From positions 1-64,000 of the forward strand of contig NZ_PJJO01000052.1 in assembly GCF_002929535.1 (NCBI RefSeq): a stretch of DNA of 64,000 nt, read 5' to 3'. Numbering within the stretch: position 1 is the stretch's first letter; each line of letters starts with the position of its first letter. Below are positions 54,640 through 63,889 of the stretch, piece by piece. Below the pieces are notes generated by a model that saw only the letters and a program-made list of their open reading frames with translations, had not been told where the DNA came from and searched no databases. Source of the DNA: Cryobacterium sp. Y11 (GTDB lineage Bacteria; Actinomycetota; Actinomycetes; Actinomycetales; Microbacteriaceae). The translations under genes and the position numbers were made by a program.

Positions 54640-55507
54640 TCTCGACGCTGGAAGCGCGCAGGCGGCGCGCGCTTTCGGCGGCATCCACGTAGTCGAGCGT
54701 CGGATAGTGGCCGAGTGGAACAACGGAGTGCAAGACCGTGCCGGGGTAGACGTGCACGAGGTTGAACGCCCGCGCGCCATCGCGACCGAGGGTTCCGCCG
54801 ACGGGAACGTTGAGGTCCTGCGTGTAGCAGGTCGCCGACGCCACCGACACGGGGATGCCGGCGAACATGGCCATCGAGGAGTAGTGCAGGTGGCCGGCAA
54901 TGATGCTGCGCACGTCGGTGCCGCTCAGCACGTCGGCCAGGCCTTGCTGATCGCGCAGCTCCACGGCAGTGGCTAGGTCGAGGACGCTCGGAATCGGCGG
55001 GTGGTGCATGGCCAGAATCGTGCCGTCCGGGGCCGGTACGCGCAGTTCCTCGGCGAGCCAGAGCAGTTGCTGCTCGGTCACTGCGCCGTGATGGTGGCCG
55101 GGTACCGAGGTGTCGAGCGTGATCAGGCGCAGTCCATTGAGGTCGTAGGAGCGGTCGATCGGCGCGTCGTGTGGCAATTCACCGAACAGCTCCGTGCGAA
55201 AGGCCGAGCGGTTGTCATGATTGCCCATGACCCAGATGACTCGGGCGCCGAGACGAGTGGCGACCGGTTCGACGATCTCGCGTAGCAGTCGGTAGGCGCC
55301 GGGCTCGCCCTTGTCGGCGAGGTCGCCGGTGACGACGATTGCCTCTGGACGCGACCCGGAAGCCTCAACCTCGGCGAACAGCTCGGCCAGACGGGCATCA
55401 ACGCTGACGCTTCCGTACAGTTTCGAACCCCCCGCCAGAAGGTGGGTGTCGCTTAGATGAAGTAGAAAATGGTCCGGCCGGGGGTATTCAGCCGTTCGAA
55501 AGCTCAC
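54569..55507 (-). CDS. metallophosphoesterase, CpdA-like
   Basis: 312 aa, calcineurin-like fold. Metal-ligand motifs in order: HLSDTHL (DxH), VTGDLADKG (GD), [11 protein letters not shown] (GNHD), AMHHPP and AGHLHYSS (GHxH). This matches class III cyclic nucleotide phosphodiesterases and related enzymes. The extra C-terminal beta part ([22 protein letters not shown]) is typical of CpdA. No signal peptide. Its last 71 bp lie antisense to the end of the Stealth gene. Substrate (cAMP or another phosphodiester) unproven. Confidence 0.88.
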   Translation of the reverse strand: MSFRTAEYPRPDHFLLHLSDTHLLAGGSKLYGSVSVDARLAELFAEVEASGSRPEAIVVTGDLADKGEPGAYRLLREIVEPVATRLGARVIWVMGNHDNRSAFRTELFGELPHDAPIDRSYDLNGLRLITLDTSVPGHHHGAVTEQQLLWLAEELRVPAPDGTILAMHHPPIPSVLDLATAVELRDQQGLADVLSGTDVRSIIAGHLHYSSMAMFAGIPVSVASATCYTQDLNVPVGGTLGRDGARAFNLVHVYPGTVLHSVVPLGHYPTLDYVDAAESARRLRASSVEITPSETLSALREPPMTTPIPVLT

Positions 55508-55797
55508 GGAGCGTCCATTCGTTTGTCGCAGGCGCGCTCTGTGGGCGCACTTTCACGATGCTGGTTACCATTCGATCAGACATTCTTGAACAACCGGTGA
55601 ACGCCACCCTTGAATCGTGCCTGAGGCGGGGTAAATGGGCAAATATCGTTATTGAATCGTGCGCAGGAGTGGTGTGACAGACCGATCCCAGAACTCGATA
55701 TGCCGCACGAACGTTAGTCAGCTGGCAAGAATATTCCCAGTGGGACCCTTCCGGGTGACCTGCTCAAGCTCCCAGCCTTGCTGTGGCATGCTAGACC

Positions 55798-56697
55798 GTG
55801 CGCACCAGATCCCAACCGAACTCTCCGCTACCGGGGTCGTTTAGCTACCTCGCCAGCGCAGGGCTCGTTACGGTCGTTTTCATCGGCCTGTACCTGTTTT
55901 TCGTGCGCAGTCATGCCGGCCAGGAGGCCGACCAGCTCGCCTATAACGGCGCCGAATTCGGCCGCCGCAGCATCACCCCGTTCACCGGCAAGGTGCTCGA
56001 CTCCGTGCCCAATGTGGCCGTGGTGTTCGGAGTCGTACTGACCGCGATCATCGCGCTCGTGCGTCGAAACTGGCGCACGCTCGTCGTAGCCCTGGTCGCG
56101 GCCGGGGCAGCAACGGCCACGGCCCAGCTACTCAAATACGCCATCCTGGGCCGCCCCGATCTGGCCGTCGAGGGTTACGCCGGAAACTCATTCCCGTCGG
56201 GGCATACGACGGTGGCGGCGGCATCCGCTCTCGTCGTTTTTCTGGTGGCAAGCCCGCGCACCCGGCCGCTGGTCGCCGGCTGGGGCACCGCTTTCGCCGT
56301 GTTGGCCGGGGTAGCAACGCTCGCTAACCAATGGCATCGGCCAAGTGACGCGATTGCCGGACTGCTCTGGGTTGCTCTCTGGGGCTGCCTGGCCGGCGCG
56401 GTGCTAGTCCGGCCGCGAGTCGGCGTTCTGCCACGAGTGGAGGACACGCCGTCGCGGCGACCCGCCTTCACGGGCCTTCGTCGATCCACCATGCGCGTTA
56501 TTCGCTGGCTGTCGATCGGCTTCGGCGCTCTCGCCGCCGTGGCATTTTTCGTCACCCTTGTGCTCAACAGCAGCCTGTTCGCCAGCGTCGGAACCACCGG
56601 CACGGTCGTCGCTTATTTCGGCGGCGTCGCGGCCATCGTGACTGCTGGCCTGCTGCTCGCGCTCGGCGGAACGCGCCTGTTTGCTCGCCTGCCGTAG
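55798..56697 (+). CDS. PAP2-superfamily phosphatase
   Basis: 299 aa with about 7-8 membrane helices. Catalytic motifs: KYAILGRPDL (motif 1), NSFPSGHTTVAAASAL (PSGH), and NQWHRPSDAIAG (motif 3 with His). This is the membrane lipid-phosphatase type (phosphatidate or undecaprenyl diphosphate). The two C-terminal helices after residue 215 are an extension. GTG 55798 has CATGCT five bases upstream and no ribosome-binding site. It lies 52 bp before the type III PKS gene and may belong to the same transcript. Confidence 0.88.
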   Translation: MRTRSQPNSPLPGSFSYLASAGLVTVVFIGLYLFFVRSHAGQEADQLAYNGAEFGRRSITPFTGKVLDSVPNVAVVFGVVLTAIIALVRRNWRTLVVALVAAGAATATAQLLKYAILGRPDLAVEGYAGNSFPSGHTTVAAASALVVFLVASPRTRPLVAGWGTAFAVLAGVATLANQWHRPSDAIAGLLWVALWGCLAGAVLVRPRVGVLPRVEDTPSRRPAFTGLRRSTMRVIRWLSIGFGALAAVAFFVTLVLNSSLFASVGTTGTVVAYFGGVAAIVTAGLLLALGGTRLFARLP

Positions 56698-56749
56698 ATC
56701 TCGGCCCGCAGGGGCTATACGGAAGAGAAGTCGCGTGCAACACTGACTC

Positions 56750-57979
56750 ATGGCCGTCACGTTGAGAGCGCTTCAGACCGTAGTTCCCCCGACGATTCTC
56801 ATCCAGGAGCAGGTGCGCGACATTTTCGCGGCCCAGCCCGGCCTGAGCCGACTCGCTCAGCGATTGGTCAGCACGTCGTTCAACGTGTCGGGCATCGACA
56901 CCCGGCATACCGTGATTGCCGAGCTCACCCTGCACGATGATTCGGCCGAGCCACAGTTCTTTGACGCGAAGCAGCAGCTGCTGCTCGTGCCGAGTACCCG
57001 CGTGCGCAATGAGCTGTACATCACCGAGGCCACCAAACTGTTTGTCGAGGCCGGCCGCCTGGCGCTCGCCGCCTGCCCCGACATTCGCCCCGAAGATATA
57101 ACTCATGTCGTCACGGTCTCGTGCACAGGATTTTACGCGCCCGGCCCCGACTACATGCTCGTGCGCGAGCTCGGCCTGAAGGCCAGCACGCAGCGCTATC
57201 ACCTGGGATTCATGGGCTGCTACGCCTCGATGCCGGCCCTCCGCACGGCAAAGCAGTTCGTCGAGGCAGACCCGAACGCTGTCGTGCTCGTGGTCAGCGC
57301 TGAACTCTGCTCGCTGCACCTGCGCACCTCGAGCGACCCGGACACCATCATCGCCTCCTCACTGTTCTCCGACGGTGCCGCTGCCGGAATCGTCAGCGCC
57401 CGGGCGCCGCTGCCGGGCGAGAAAGCCCTCGGCCTCGACCTGTTCGAAACGGTGATCACCCCGGTCGGCGAGGGCGACATGGCCTGGAAAATCGGCGATG
57501 AGGGCTTCGAAATGATTTTGAGCACGTACGTTCCGCACATCATTGACGAGCACATCGAAGGCGCGCTCGCCCCGTTGTTCGCCCGCGACGCGTCGATCAG
57601 CGGGCAGCTCAATGTTCCTGTTCAAGCGGATGCTGCCTCGGCGGTCGGGACAACCCCGGTTGCCCCCGTGCGCACCGCTGTTCTCACCCTGGCCCAGCCC
57701 GCCGTTCTCAGCTCGGTGATCGAGCACTGGGCGATCCACCCCGGCGGACGCAGCATTCTCGATAAGACCGAGGCGAAACTGGGACTGCGGGCGGACCAGC
57801 TGATTCCCTCGCGCGAGACGTTGCGCACCAACGGCAATATGAGTAGCGCGACCATTCTGTTCGTGATGAAAGCTATTCTCGACGGCCCAGCCAGCATCGA
57901 TGGGGAGCGCGTCTGCGCGATGGCGTTCGGCCCTGGCCTCACGGTGGAATCCGGGCTGATGACCGTAATCGAGGGCTAA
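56750..57979 (+). CDS. type III polyketide synthase
   Basis: 409 aa chalcone-synthase-like homodimeric enzyme. Catalytic triad: Cys157 (YHLGFMGCYASMPALRTA), His330 (WAIHPGGRSILD), Asn363 (NGNMSSATILFVM). The C-terminal MAFGPGLTVESGLM is the family GFGPG loop. An insertion of about 18 residues near 285-300 makes it longer than plant enzymes. Bacterial relatives (SrsA, ArsB/C) build alkylresorcinols or pyrones from fatty acyl starters and malonyl-CoA. The next two genes, a methyltransferase and a flavin hydroxylase, fit tailoring of such a phenolic lipid. Starter length is not readable. Confidence 0.95.
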   Translation: MAVTLRALQTVVPPTILIQEQVRDIFAAQPGLSRLAQRLVSTSFNVSGIDTRHTVIAELTLHDDSAEPQFFDAKQQLLLVPSTRVRNELYITEATKLFVEAGRLALAACPDIRPEDITHVVTVSCTGFYAPGPDYMLVRELGLKASTQRYHLGFMGCYASMPALRTAKQFVEADPNAVVLVVSAELCSLHLRTSSDPDTIIASSLFSDGAAAGIVSARAPLPGEKALGLDLFETVITPVGEGDMAWKIGDEGFEMILSTYVPHIIDEHIEGALAPLFARDASISGQLNVPVQADAASAVGTTPVAPVRTAVLTLAQPAVLSSVIEHWAIHPGGRSILDKTEAKLGLRADQLIPSRETLRTNGNMSSATILFVMKAILDGPASIDGERVCAMAFGPGLTVESGLMTVIEG

Positions 57980-58684
57980 TTGGCCCTGCCATCACTGCGC
58001 GTCCGGGCGCACGGAGCAGTAGAAATCATGGATTCGCCGCTCTGCGATCCGGCCATGCTGACCCGCACCTATCAAGATTTTCGCGTGGTCAACGCGGTCG
58101 TCTCTGGCTGGTGGAGGATCTATCGCCGCAGCATCCGCCCCGCTCTGTCAACGACGACCGACATGACGCTGCTCGATATCGGCTCTGGTGGCGGCGACGT
58201 TTCGCGGTCGCTGGCCCGCTGGGCGGCGCGCGACGGGCTGCGGCTGAGCGTGACCGGCATTGATCCGGATGCTCGCGCGCACGTGTTCGCGACTAGCCAG
58301 CCGAAGATCGTTGGCTTGTCCTTCCGGCGAGCCCTGAGCTCTGACTTGGTGGCGGAGGGTGAGCGCTTCGACTTCGTGGTCTCAAACCACGTGCTGCACC
58401 ACCTGAGCGTTGCCGAGCTCAAGGGGCTGCTTGTGGATTCGGAGGCGCTCGCCGGCCGCCGGGTGCTGCATGCCGACCTTGAGCGGTCGAAGGTCGCCTA
58501 TCTCGGGTTCGGGGCGGCCACCTGGCCATTCTTTCGGCACTCCTATATTCGCCCGGACGGGCTCACCTCGATTCAACGCAGCTACACCGTGCAGGAGTTG
58601 CGGGCTGCGGTGCCCGCGGGGTGGACGGTGTCGCCCGGCAAGCCGTCGCGGCTAGTGCTGAGCTGGGACGCGCCCGGTGCGTGA
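57980..58684 (+). CDS. class I SAM-dependent methyltransferase
   Basis: 234 aa. SAM-binding motif I is LLDIGSGGGDVSRSLA, motif II VTGIDPDARA, and post-motif FDFVVSNHVLHHL. TTG start at 57980 directly follows the PKS stop; GAGGG lies five bases upstream, while a later ATG (58028) would lose conserved sequence. It presumably methylates the product of the PKS (O- or C-methylation). Its stop overlaps the hydroxylase start. Confidence 0.87.
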   Translation: MALPSLRVRAHGAVEIMDSPLCDPAMLTRTYQDFRVVNAVVSGWWRIYRRSIRPALSTTTDMTLLDIGSGGGDVSRSLARWAARDGLRLSVTGIDPDARAHVFATSQPKIVGLSFRRALSSDLVAEGERFDFVVSNHVLHHLSVAELKGLLVDSEALAGRRVLHADLERSKVAYLGFGAATWPFFRHSYIRPDGLTSIQRSYTVQELRAAVPAGWTVSPGKPSRLVLSWDAPGA

Positions 58685-59897
58685 TGTCGTTATCGTCGGT
58701 GGCGGGCCGGTCGGCACGTTCCTGGCCTGTGTGCTGGCCGTCGGCGGACTCGATGTTGAAGTGCTCGAGCAGCGCGATCGGCCATCGCTCCGTTCCCGAG
58801 CGATCGGCATTCACCCGCCGTCCCTCGCTGCCCTGGCCAGTATCGATGTGGCCGACTCTTTGATCGAGCTGGCCGTGCAGATTCGCGGCGGGGAAGTGCG
58901 TTGCGACGGCCTGCAGCTCGGGAAGCTGTCGTTCGAGCGGGCCGCGCCCGCGTATCCGTACGTCGTGGCACTGCCGCAGTACGAGACGGAGGCCCTGCTG
59001 CGCGAGCGGTTCGAGCGGCTGAGGCCCGGCCGGTATCGCAGCGGCGTGACGGTGACTGGAGTACACGAGCGCGGCGATGCAGCCCTGGTCGCGACCGACG
59101 CTGGAACCGTCGAGGCACGCTACGTGATCGGCGCGGACGGAGCGCGCAGCCGGGTGCGCGAGGTGGCCGGTATCAGTTGGCGGCAACTCGGCCGGCGCGA
59201 AACCTACCTGATGGGCGACTTCGCCGACCCAGATTCGGGCGAGACCGGCGCGGTGCTCTATTTCGAGCGCGGCGGCGTGGTCGAGTCGTTCCCGCTGCCT
59301 GGCGCTCGGCGTCGTTGGGTGGCGATGACCGATTTTCTTGCAACGGATGCCGACAGCGCCGACCTGGCCGCGCTTATCCGTTTTCGAACCGGCGTCACAC
59401 TGGCCGAACCTCTCGGGGCGGCCAGCGCTTTCGCGGTGCAGCAGCGGCTGGCGGGGCGTATGCACTCGGGGTCGCTCAATTCGGATGCGGTGCATGCGGA
59501 GTCACCGCAGTCGGGGTCGCTACGCGCGGGGACGTGGCGACGTGGGCCACGGTCTCGGTCCGCGGGCCGGATCGTGCTGGTCGGCGATGCCGCGCATCAG
59601 ATTAGCCCGATTGGCGGGCAAGGCATGAACCTCGGCTGGCTCGACGCCGTTGCACTCGCGCCGGCGCTGCAGCGGGCGCTGCTCGTACCGGGGGTGGCGG
59701 CATCCGTTCTGGGCGACTTCGACCGCACCCGCAGCGCCGCCGCTCGCCGCGCCGCCCTGCAGGCCGGATTCAACATGGAAATGGGCCGGCCAGCCCACGG
59801 CCTGCGACTCGGTGCCCGCAACGCCCTCGTGCGCGGTCTCACGTTGCCGCCCGCCAACGCGCTCGTGGCTCGCGCGTTCACCATGCGCTGGCTGTAG
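58677..59897 (+). CDS. FAD-dependent aromatic hydroxylase
   Basis: 406 aa, class A flavoprotein monooxygenase fold. GGGPVGTFLACVLA (FAD Rossmann), RSRAIGIHPPSLAAL, YVIGADGARSRVR (DG motif), and IVLVGDAAHQISPIGGQGMNLGWLDAVAL (GD motif). A Ser/Arg-rich loop near residues 262-295 is unusual. GTG 58677 overlaps the methyltransferase stop by 8 bases. Likely introduces a hydroxyl on the resorcinol ring, giving a quinol/quinone, as SrsC does in Streptomyces; inferred. Confidence 0.92.
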   Translation: MRDVVIVGGGPVGTFLACVLAVGGLDVEVLEQRDRPSLRSRAIGIHPPSLAALASIDVADSLIELAVQIRGGEVRCDGLQLGKLSFERAAPAYPYVVALPQYETEALLRERFERLRPGRYRSGVTVTGVHERGDAALVATDAGTVEARYVIGADGARSRVREVAGISWRQLGRRETYLMGDFADPDSGETGAVLYFERGGVVESFPLPGARRRWVAMTDFLATDADSADLAALIRFRTGVTLAEPLGAASAFAVQQRLAGRMHSGSLNSDAVHAESPQSGSLRAGTWRRGPRSRSAGRIVLVGDAAHQISPIGGQGMNLGWLDAVALAPALQRALLVPGVAASVLGDFDRTRSAAARRAALQAGFNMEMGRPAHGLRLGARNALVRGLTLPPANALVARAFTMRWL

Positions 59898-59994
59898 GTG
59901 GTGCGGGCGTGACCCCGGCAGCGCCGGTCGGGCGGCTTCGGACTGGCGGCTCCGGCCGGGCAGCCCCGGTTAGTACGTAACGCCGGTTACATTC

Positions 59995-60037
59995 GCGACA
60001 CGCCGCCTGCGGCGGTCTGCGCGGCGCGGCGTGTCGC
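59995..60037. terminator. 12-bp inverted repeat after the PKS operon
   Basis: GCGACACGCCGC (59995-60006) and GCGGCGTGTCGC (60026-60037), 19-base GC-rich loop. Good stem, no U tract. It could end the PKS operon transcript. Confidence 0.6.
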
Positions 60038-60078
60038 AGATTTACCGGCATTGGGTGTGGGCGCGGGTGTGCATCGAG

Positions 60079-60084
60079 TTAAAT
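60079..60084 (+). promoter_or_regulatory. -10 element of a leaderless promoter (methyltransferase)
   Basis: TTAAAT followed by six bases (AGACGG) and GTG 60091. No Shine-Dalgarno sequence. Confidence 0.4.
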
Positions 60085-60090
60085 AGACGG

Positions 60091-61824
60091 GTGACTTCTG
60101 CAACTCTCATCGCTCGGCTGCGCGCCGACCTCGCCGCCGCCCACTTCTCGGTTCCCGGTCTGACCGGATTATGGGGCATCGAAGCGGATGCCGCCCTCCA
60201 CCGAAACCAGCGGGTTCCGGCCCAGCGGGCGCTCGCCGCGCTCGCCATTAAACTCGGCCGGAACGAACCCGCCGCAACCCTAGCCCGGCTGTTCCTACTC
60301 GGTGATGCGGTGCCGCGCGCCGACCTTGCTGCCGCGCTGCCGGCGCTCGGGGCAGCCGGCGCCGAACAGCTTGGACTTGTGGCAGCGGAGGGTGACACCG
60401 GCGTGCGCCCGCTGGTCGACCTGCGCCCGTACAGCTTCATCGACGCTCACGGAGCTGACAGCTGGTGGATCGTGAGCGATCTGGGGGAGCTGGTGCTGGG
60501 GCATCCGCTCGGCGAAAGCCACGTTCTCGGCATTGGTGGGGCTTCCCTCACCCTCAGCGGACTCATGATGCCGCGCGCGGTGGCGCGCGCGCTCGACATC
60601 GGAACCGGCTGCGGCATTCAGGCCATGCACGCCTCCCGACACGCCGAGCAGGTCGTCGCGACCGACATCTCGGTGCGGGCGCTCGAACTCGCGGCGCTGA
60701 ACGCCACGCTCAACGAGATCGATAATATCGAGTTTCGGCTGGGCAGTCTGTTCGAGCCGGTGGCGGGGGAGCTCTTCGATCACATCATCTCAAACCCGCC
60801 GTTCGTGATCACGCCGCGCGCCGAGGGCGTGCCGAGCTATGAATATCGCGACGGCGGAATGGTCGGTGATGCGCTGGTCGAGGCCGTCGTGCGCGCCGCT
60901 GCCGACCATCTCACCCCCGGCGGCGTCGCCCAGCTGCTCGGCAACTGGGAATACTCGGGCGACACGGATGCCTTCGAGCGGCTCGAGGGCTGGCTCACGC
61001 CGGGTGCTTCGGCGCCGACGGCTCGTGTGGCGCACTCGGTGGCGGCGCCGGCCGCATCCGCTTCGATTTCGACTGAGCTGCCGGGCGACGATACGTTGGC
61101 GGCGCTGTCCGCATCCGCTTCGCCGGCGCTGGACGCCTGGATCATCGAACGCGAGGTGCAGTCGCCGGGCGAGTACGCCGAGACCTGGATCCGGGATGGC
61201 GGCACCCGGCCAGGCCCCGACTTCGACCGGCTCTACAACGCCTGGCTGAACGACTTCGAGGCTCGGGGCGTGAGCCGGGTTGGCTTCGGCTACCTGCTGT
61301 TGCGGCGACCGGCCGGTGATGCAGTCGGCGTGCCCGCCGCCGACGAGCTGAGCCCATCGACCACTGCGCTGACCGAAGGTACATCGGCCGGGGCCGCTCC
61401 CACCCTGCGCCGCCTTGAACGGATGCCCGATGCCCTCGGCCATAATCCGGCCGGCCTCGGCGCGTACCTGGCCGAGTGCCTCGCCGCGCACGACTGGCAG
61501 GCTCAAACGAATGACTCGCGCCTGTTGCGCACGAATCTCACCGTCGCCTCCGACGTCACCGAAGAGCGTCACTATTGGCCAGGCCAGCAGGATCCGACGC
61601 TGATGACCCTGCACCAGGGCAGCGGATTCGGCCGCTCCGTGCCGCTCGACACGGCCCTGGCCGGCTTGGTCGGCGCCTGCGACGGCGACCTCGCGGTCGG
61701 CGCCATTATCGGAGCACTCGCCCAGCTGCTCGACGCCGACGAGGAGTCGCTGACCGCCGAACTGCTACCCCAGGTGCGCGCCCTCCTCGTCGACGGCTTC
61801 CTGACCATCCCAGAGCCCGTCTAA
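60091..61824 (+). CDS. HemK-like class I methyltransferase (DUF7059-type N-terminus)
   Basis: 577 aa. An N-terminal helical domain (about 1-115) is followed by a Rossmann methyltransferase with ALDIGTGCGIQAMHAS, VVATDISVRALELAALNA and the NPPF motif SNPPFVITPR typical of N5-glutamine or amino-nitrogen methyltransferases. A C-terminal wHTH-like region of unknown role follows. Ala/Ser-rich linkers lie near residues 315-345 and 415-440. GTG 60091 is used because of the upstream -10; an in-frame ATG at 60031 lies inside the inverted repeat. Substrate unknown. Confidence 0.88.
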   Translation: MTSATLIARLRADLAAAHFSVPGLTGLWGIEADAALHRNQRVPAQRALAALAIKLGRNEPAATLARLFLLGDAVPRADLAAALPALGAAGAEQLGLVAAEGDTGVRPLVDLRPYSFIDAHGADSWWIVSDLGELVLGHPLGESHVLGIGGASLTLSGLMMPRAVARALDIGTGCGIQAMHASRHAEQVVATDISVRALELAALNATLNEIDNIEFRLGSLFEPVAGELFDHIISNPPFVITPRAEGVPSYEYRDGGMVGDALVEAVVRAAADHLTPGGVAQLLGNWEYSGDTDAFERLEGWLTPGASAPTARVAHSVAAPAASASISTELPGDDTLAALSASASPALDAWIIEREVQSPGEYAETWIRDGGTRPGPDFDRLYNAWLNDFEARGVSRVGFGYLLLRRPAGDAVGVPAADELSPSTTALTEGTSAGAAPTLRRLERMPDALGHNPAGLGAYLAECLAAHDWQAQTNDSRLLRTNLTVASDVTEERHYWPGQQDPTLMTLHQGSGFGRSVPLDTALAGLVGACDGDLAVGAIIGALAQLLDADEESLTAELLPQVRALLVDGFLTIPEPV

Positions 61825-61977
61825 CTGCCCGGCCAGCCTCTGGTGCGGCTGTCCGCAGTGGCTAGATCAGGCAATCTGCGTCGGTGGCGCAGTGGCGACC
61901 CCGAAAGCACGGGGATTCCCGACGTCACCCGGCCGGATTTCCTGAACAAGCCCCCGGTTGCCCGCGGCCACTGGGCG

Positions 61978-62063
61978 TAACTCCTGCACTTTGAGGCCGT
62001 GGCAGAAAAATTGGGCGGAATGCCGGGCTTTCGATTCGTGCTGGTCACAAATTGCAGGAGTTA
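61978..62063. repeat. 86-bp element with 16-bp inverted ends
   Basis: TAACTCCTGCACTTTG (61978-61993) and CAAATTGCAGGAGTTA (62048-62063) pair at 15 of 16 positions around 54 bases. It lies between the 3' ends of convergent genes. It could be a miniature inverted-repeat element or a large terminator. Confidence 0.6.
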
Positions 62064-62099
62064 TGGACCCCGGGTGCCGAGACGGGATGCCCAGAAGCC

Positions 62100-62876
62100 C
62101 TAGTTCTTCGGGGTGGCTCTGCGCAGGGCCCAAAAGCCTCCGATGGCGGCGAGTGCTGTCGGCACCAGCAGCCAGGCGAAGATGCCGGCGATGCCTTGAG
62201 CACCGAACCAGATGGCGACCGTTGGGGAGTTGCTGGTGAAGGTGATGATCGTGACGGCGCCGGCGATGGCTAGGGCCAACGAGCTCCAGAACACGAGCAT
62301 TCCGGGCATGCGCCCGCGCATATAAATGGTCGCGATCGATGCGCCAACGAAGAACACCAGCAGCTGCATCACGAAGAAGGAGAACAGGTCGACCCAGAAT
62401 CCGTCGATACCAAGCCAGATCGCGTTGAACATGTAGGTGTCGATCCACCAACCCTCGGTCAGCTGTTCGAGCTGGGTCAGCACGGCAAACGCCAGCGCAT
62501 TCGCGGCCGAGATCAGCACGAACAGCAGTGCGGTGCCGAGGTAGAAGTCTCGGCGGGTCACGCCGAATCCGAGGGCGAGCGGAAACCCGAACGAGATGGC
62601 CTGCACACCGACCGCAATTAGATACCCCTGCGGAGCCAGCACCGCCCAGCTGTAGCGCTGGCCCGCGATGGCGTCGGGGGTACCGAGTCCGCCGTTGGTG
62701 AAGCCGACGATCTGCGCGAAGAAGACGGTGACGACGAAGGCCATCCCGACGATCAGCCAAGGAATGCCGATGTAGGTGCGACGATCGACGAGGTGTAGTC
62801 GCACCACGTTCCAGATGCGTGCCGGGGCGCTGCGCGGGTGAACGGATGTCGGCGTGCTGGTCAGTAAATCGGTCAT
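62100..62876 (-). CDS. ABC exporter membrane subunit
   Basis: 258 aa with six hydrophobic segments (for example IPWLIVGMAFVVTVFFAQIVGF, LLFVLISAANALAFAVLT, FSFFVMQLLVFFVGASIATIY, IAGIFAWLLVPTALAAIGGFWAL). No EAA loop, so it is an ABC-2-like exporter subunit. The start overlaps the ATPase stop (ATGA). Substrate unknown; with the GntR-like regulator upstream it fits YtrA-type systems responding to cell-wall stress. Confidence 0.85.
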   Translation of the reverse strand: MTDLLTSTPTSVHPRSAPARIWNVVRLHLVDRRTYIGIPWLIVGMAFVVTVFFAQIVGFTNGGLGTPDAIAGQRYSWAVLAPQGYLIAVGVQAISFGFPLALGFGVTRRDFYLGTALLFVLISAANALAFAVLTQLEQLTEGWWIDTYMFNAIWLGIDGFWVDLFSFFVMQLLVFFVGASIATIYMRGRMPGMLVFWSSLALAIAGAVTIITFTSNSPTVAIWFGAQGIAGIFAWLLVPTALAAIGGFWALRRATPKN

Positions 62877-63889
62877 GAGTGTGCACTCCAGGCGTCGGTC
62901 TTGCTCTCGGTCTGATCGGCGGGTGTGTCCCCGCGGCCTTCGGCTGAGTGGCCGTTACCGGCACCCGTTCTGCCCCGTTGCCCCGGCGCCCTGCGATCCG
63001 CGTCGCGCTCGGATGGCTGGCTCGTCGTGCGCTGCACGATCAGCTGCTGCAGCGACACGGGGGAGATTTCGAGCCCGGCAGCGCGCGCGGTGGCCCGTTC
63101 GGCCTCCCCGAGGCCGGTGACGGTGACTGAGGCGAGCGCGCCGATACCATCTCGGAAAATGATGTCGCGGCCGGCGACAAAGGCATCGACATCCGTTTTC
63201 TTGCCGACAACTGTGCTCGCAGTGCCGCGCAACTCGTCCGCGTCTTGATCGATAAGAATGCGGCCCTCGTCGATGACGAGTACGTGCTCGAGCAGGTTGC
63301 TGACCTCGTCGATGAGATGCGTCGATAAAATAATGGTGCGTGGATGCTCGGCATAGTCCTCGAGCAGGCGATCGTAGAAGATCTGCCGCGCGACCGCATC
63401 GAGGCCGAGGTAGGGCTCATCGAAGAAGGTGAGCGGAGCGCGTGAGGCGAGGCCAACGATCACGCCGACCGCCGAGAGTTGCCCGCGGGAAAGCTTCTTG
63501 ATCGGCCGATTCAGCGGCAGACGAAAGTCCTCGGCCAGCCGGCCTGCGAAGTCCGCATCCCAATTGGCGAAAAACCACGGCGCACTCGCAAACACATGAG
63601 CGGGCCGAAAGCTGTCCGGATACTTCTGAGTTTCCTTGATGAAACACAGTGATTGCAGCACCCGCGCGTTTTCCAACGGCGAAGCTCCAAACACCTCGAG
63701 GGTGCCGCTGGTCGCGAATTGCTGCCCGGTGAGCAACTGCATGAGGGTGGTCTTGCCGGCGCCATTGCGGCCGAGCAGCCCGTAGATTTTGTTGGTCTCG
63801 ACCGTGAAACTCACGTCGTTGATCGCGGTGAAGGCGCCAAATTTCTTGGTGAGGCCGGTGACGCGCACGGCCGGGTCGGTGAGGTTCAT
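62873..63889 (-). CDS. ABC exporter ATP-binding protein
   Basis: 338 aa. Walker A GLLGRNGAGKTTLM, Q loop CFIKETQKYPDS, signature LSRGQLSAVGVIVGLA (Arg in place of the usual Gly), Walker B LTFFDEPYLGLD and H loop STHLIDE. A tail of about 45 residues rich in Arg/Asp/Gly follows. Start overlaps the stop of the preceding regulator (ATGA). The LSRGQ variant is seen in YtrB-like and related exporters. Confidence 0.9.
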   Translation of the reverse strand: MNLTDPAVRVTGLTKKFGAFTAINDVSFTVETNKIYGLLGRNGAGKTTLMQLLTGQQFATSGTLEVFGASPLENARVLQSLCFIKETQKYPDSFRPAHVFASAPWFFANWDADFAGRLAEDFRLPLNRPIKKLSRGQLSAVGVIVGLASRAPLTFFDEPYLGLDAVARQIFYDRLLEDYAEHPRTIILSTHLIDEVSNLLEHVLVIDEGRILIDQDADELRGTASTVVGKKTDVDAFVAGRDIIFRDGIGALASVTVTGLGEAERATARAAGLEISPVSLQQLIVQRTTSQPSERDADRRAPGQRGRTGAGNGHSAEGRGDTPADQTESKTDAWSAHS

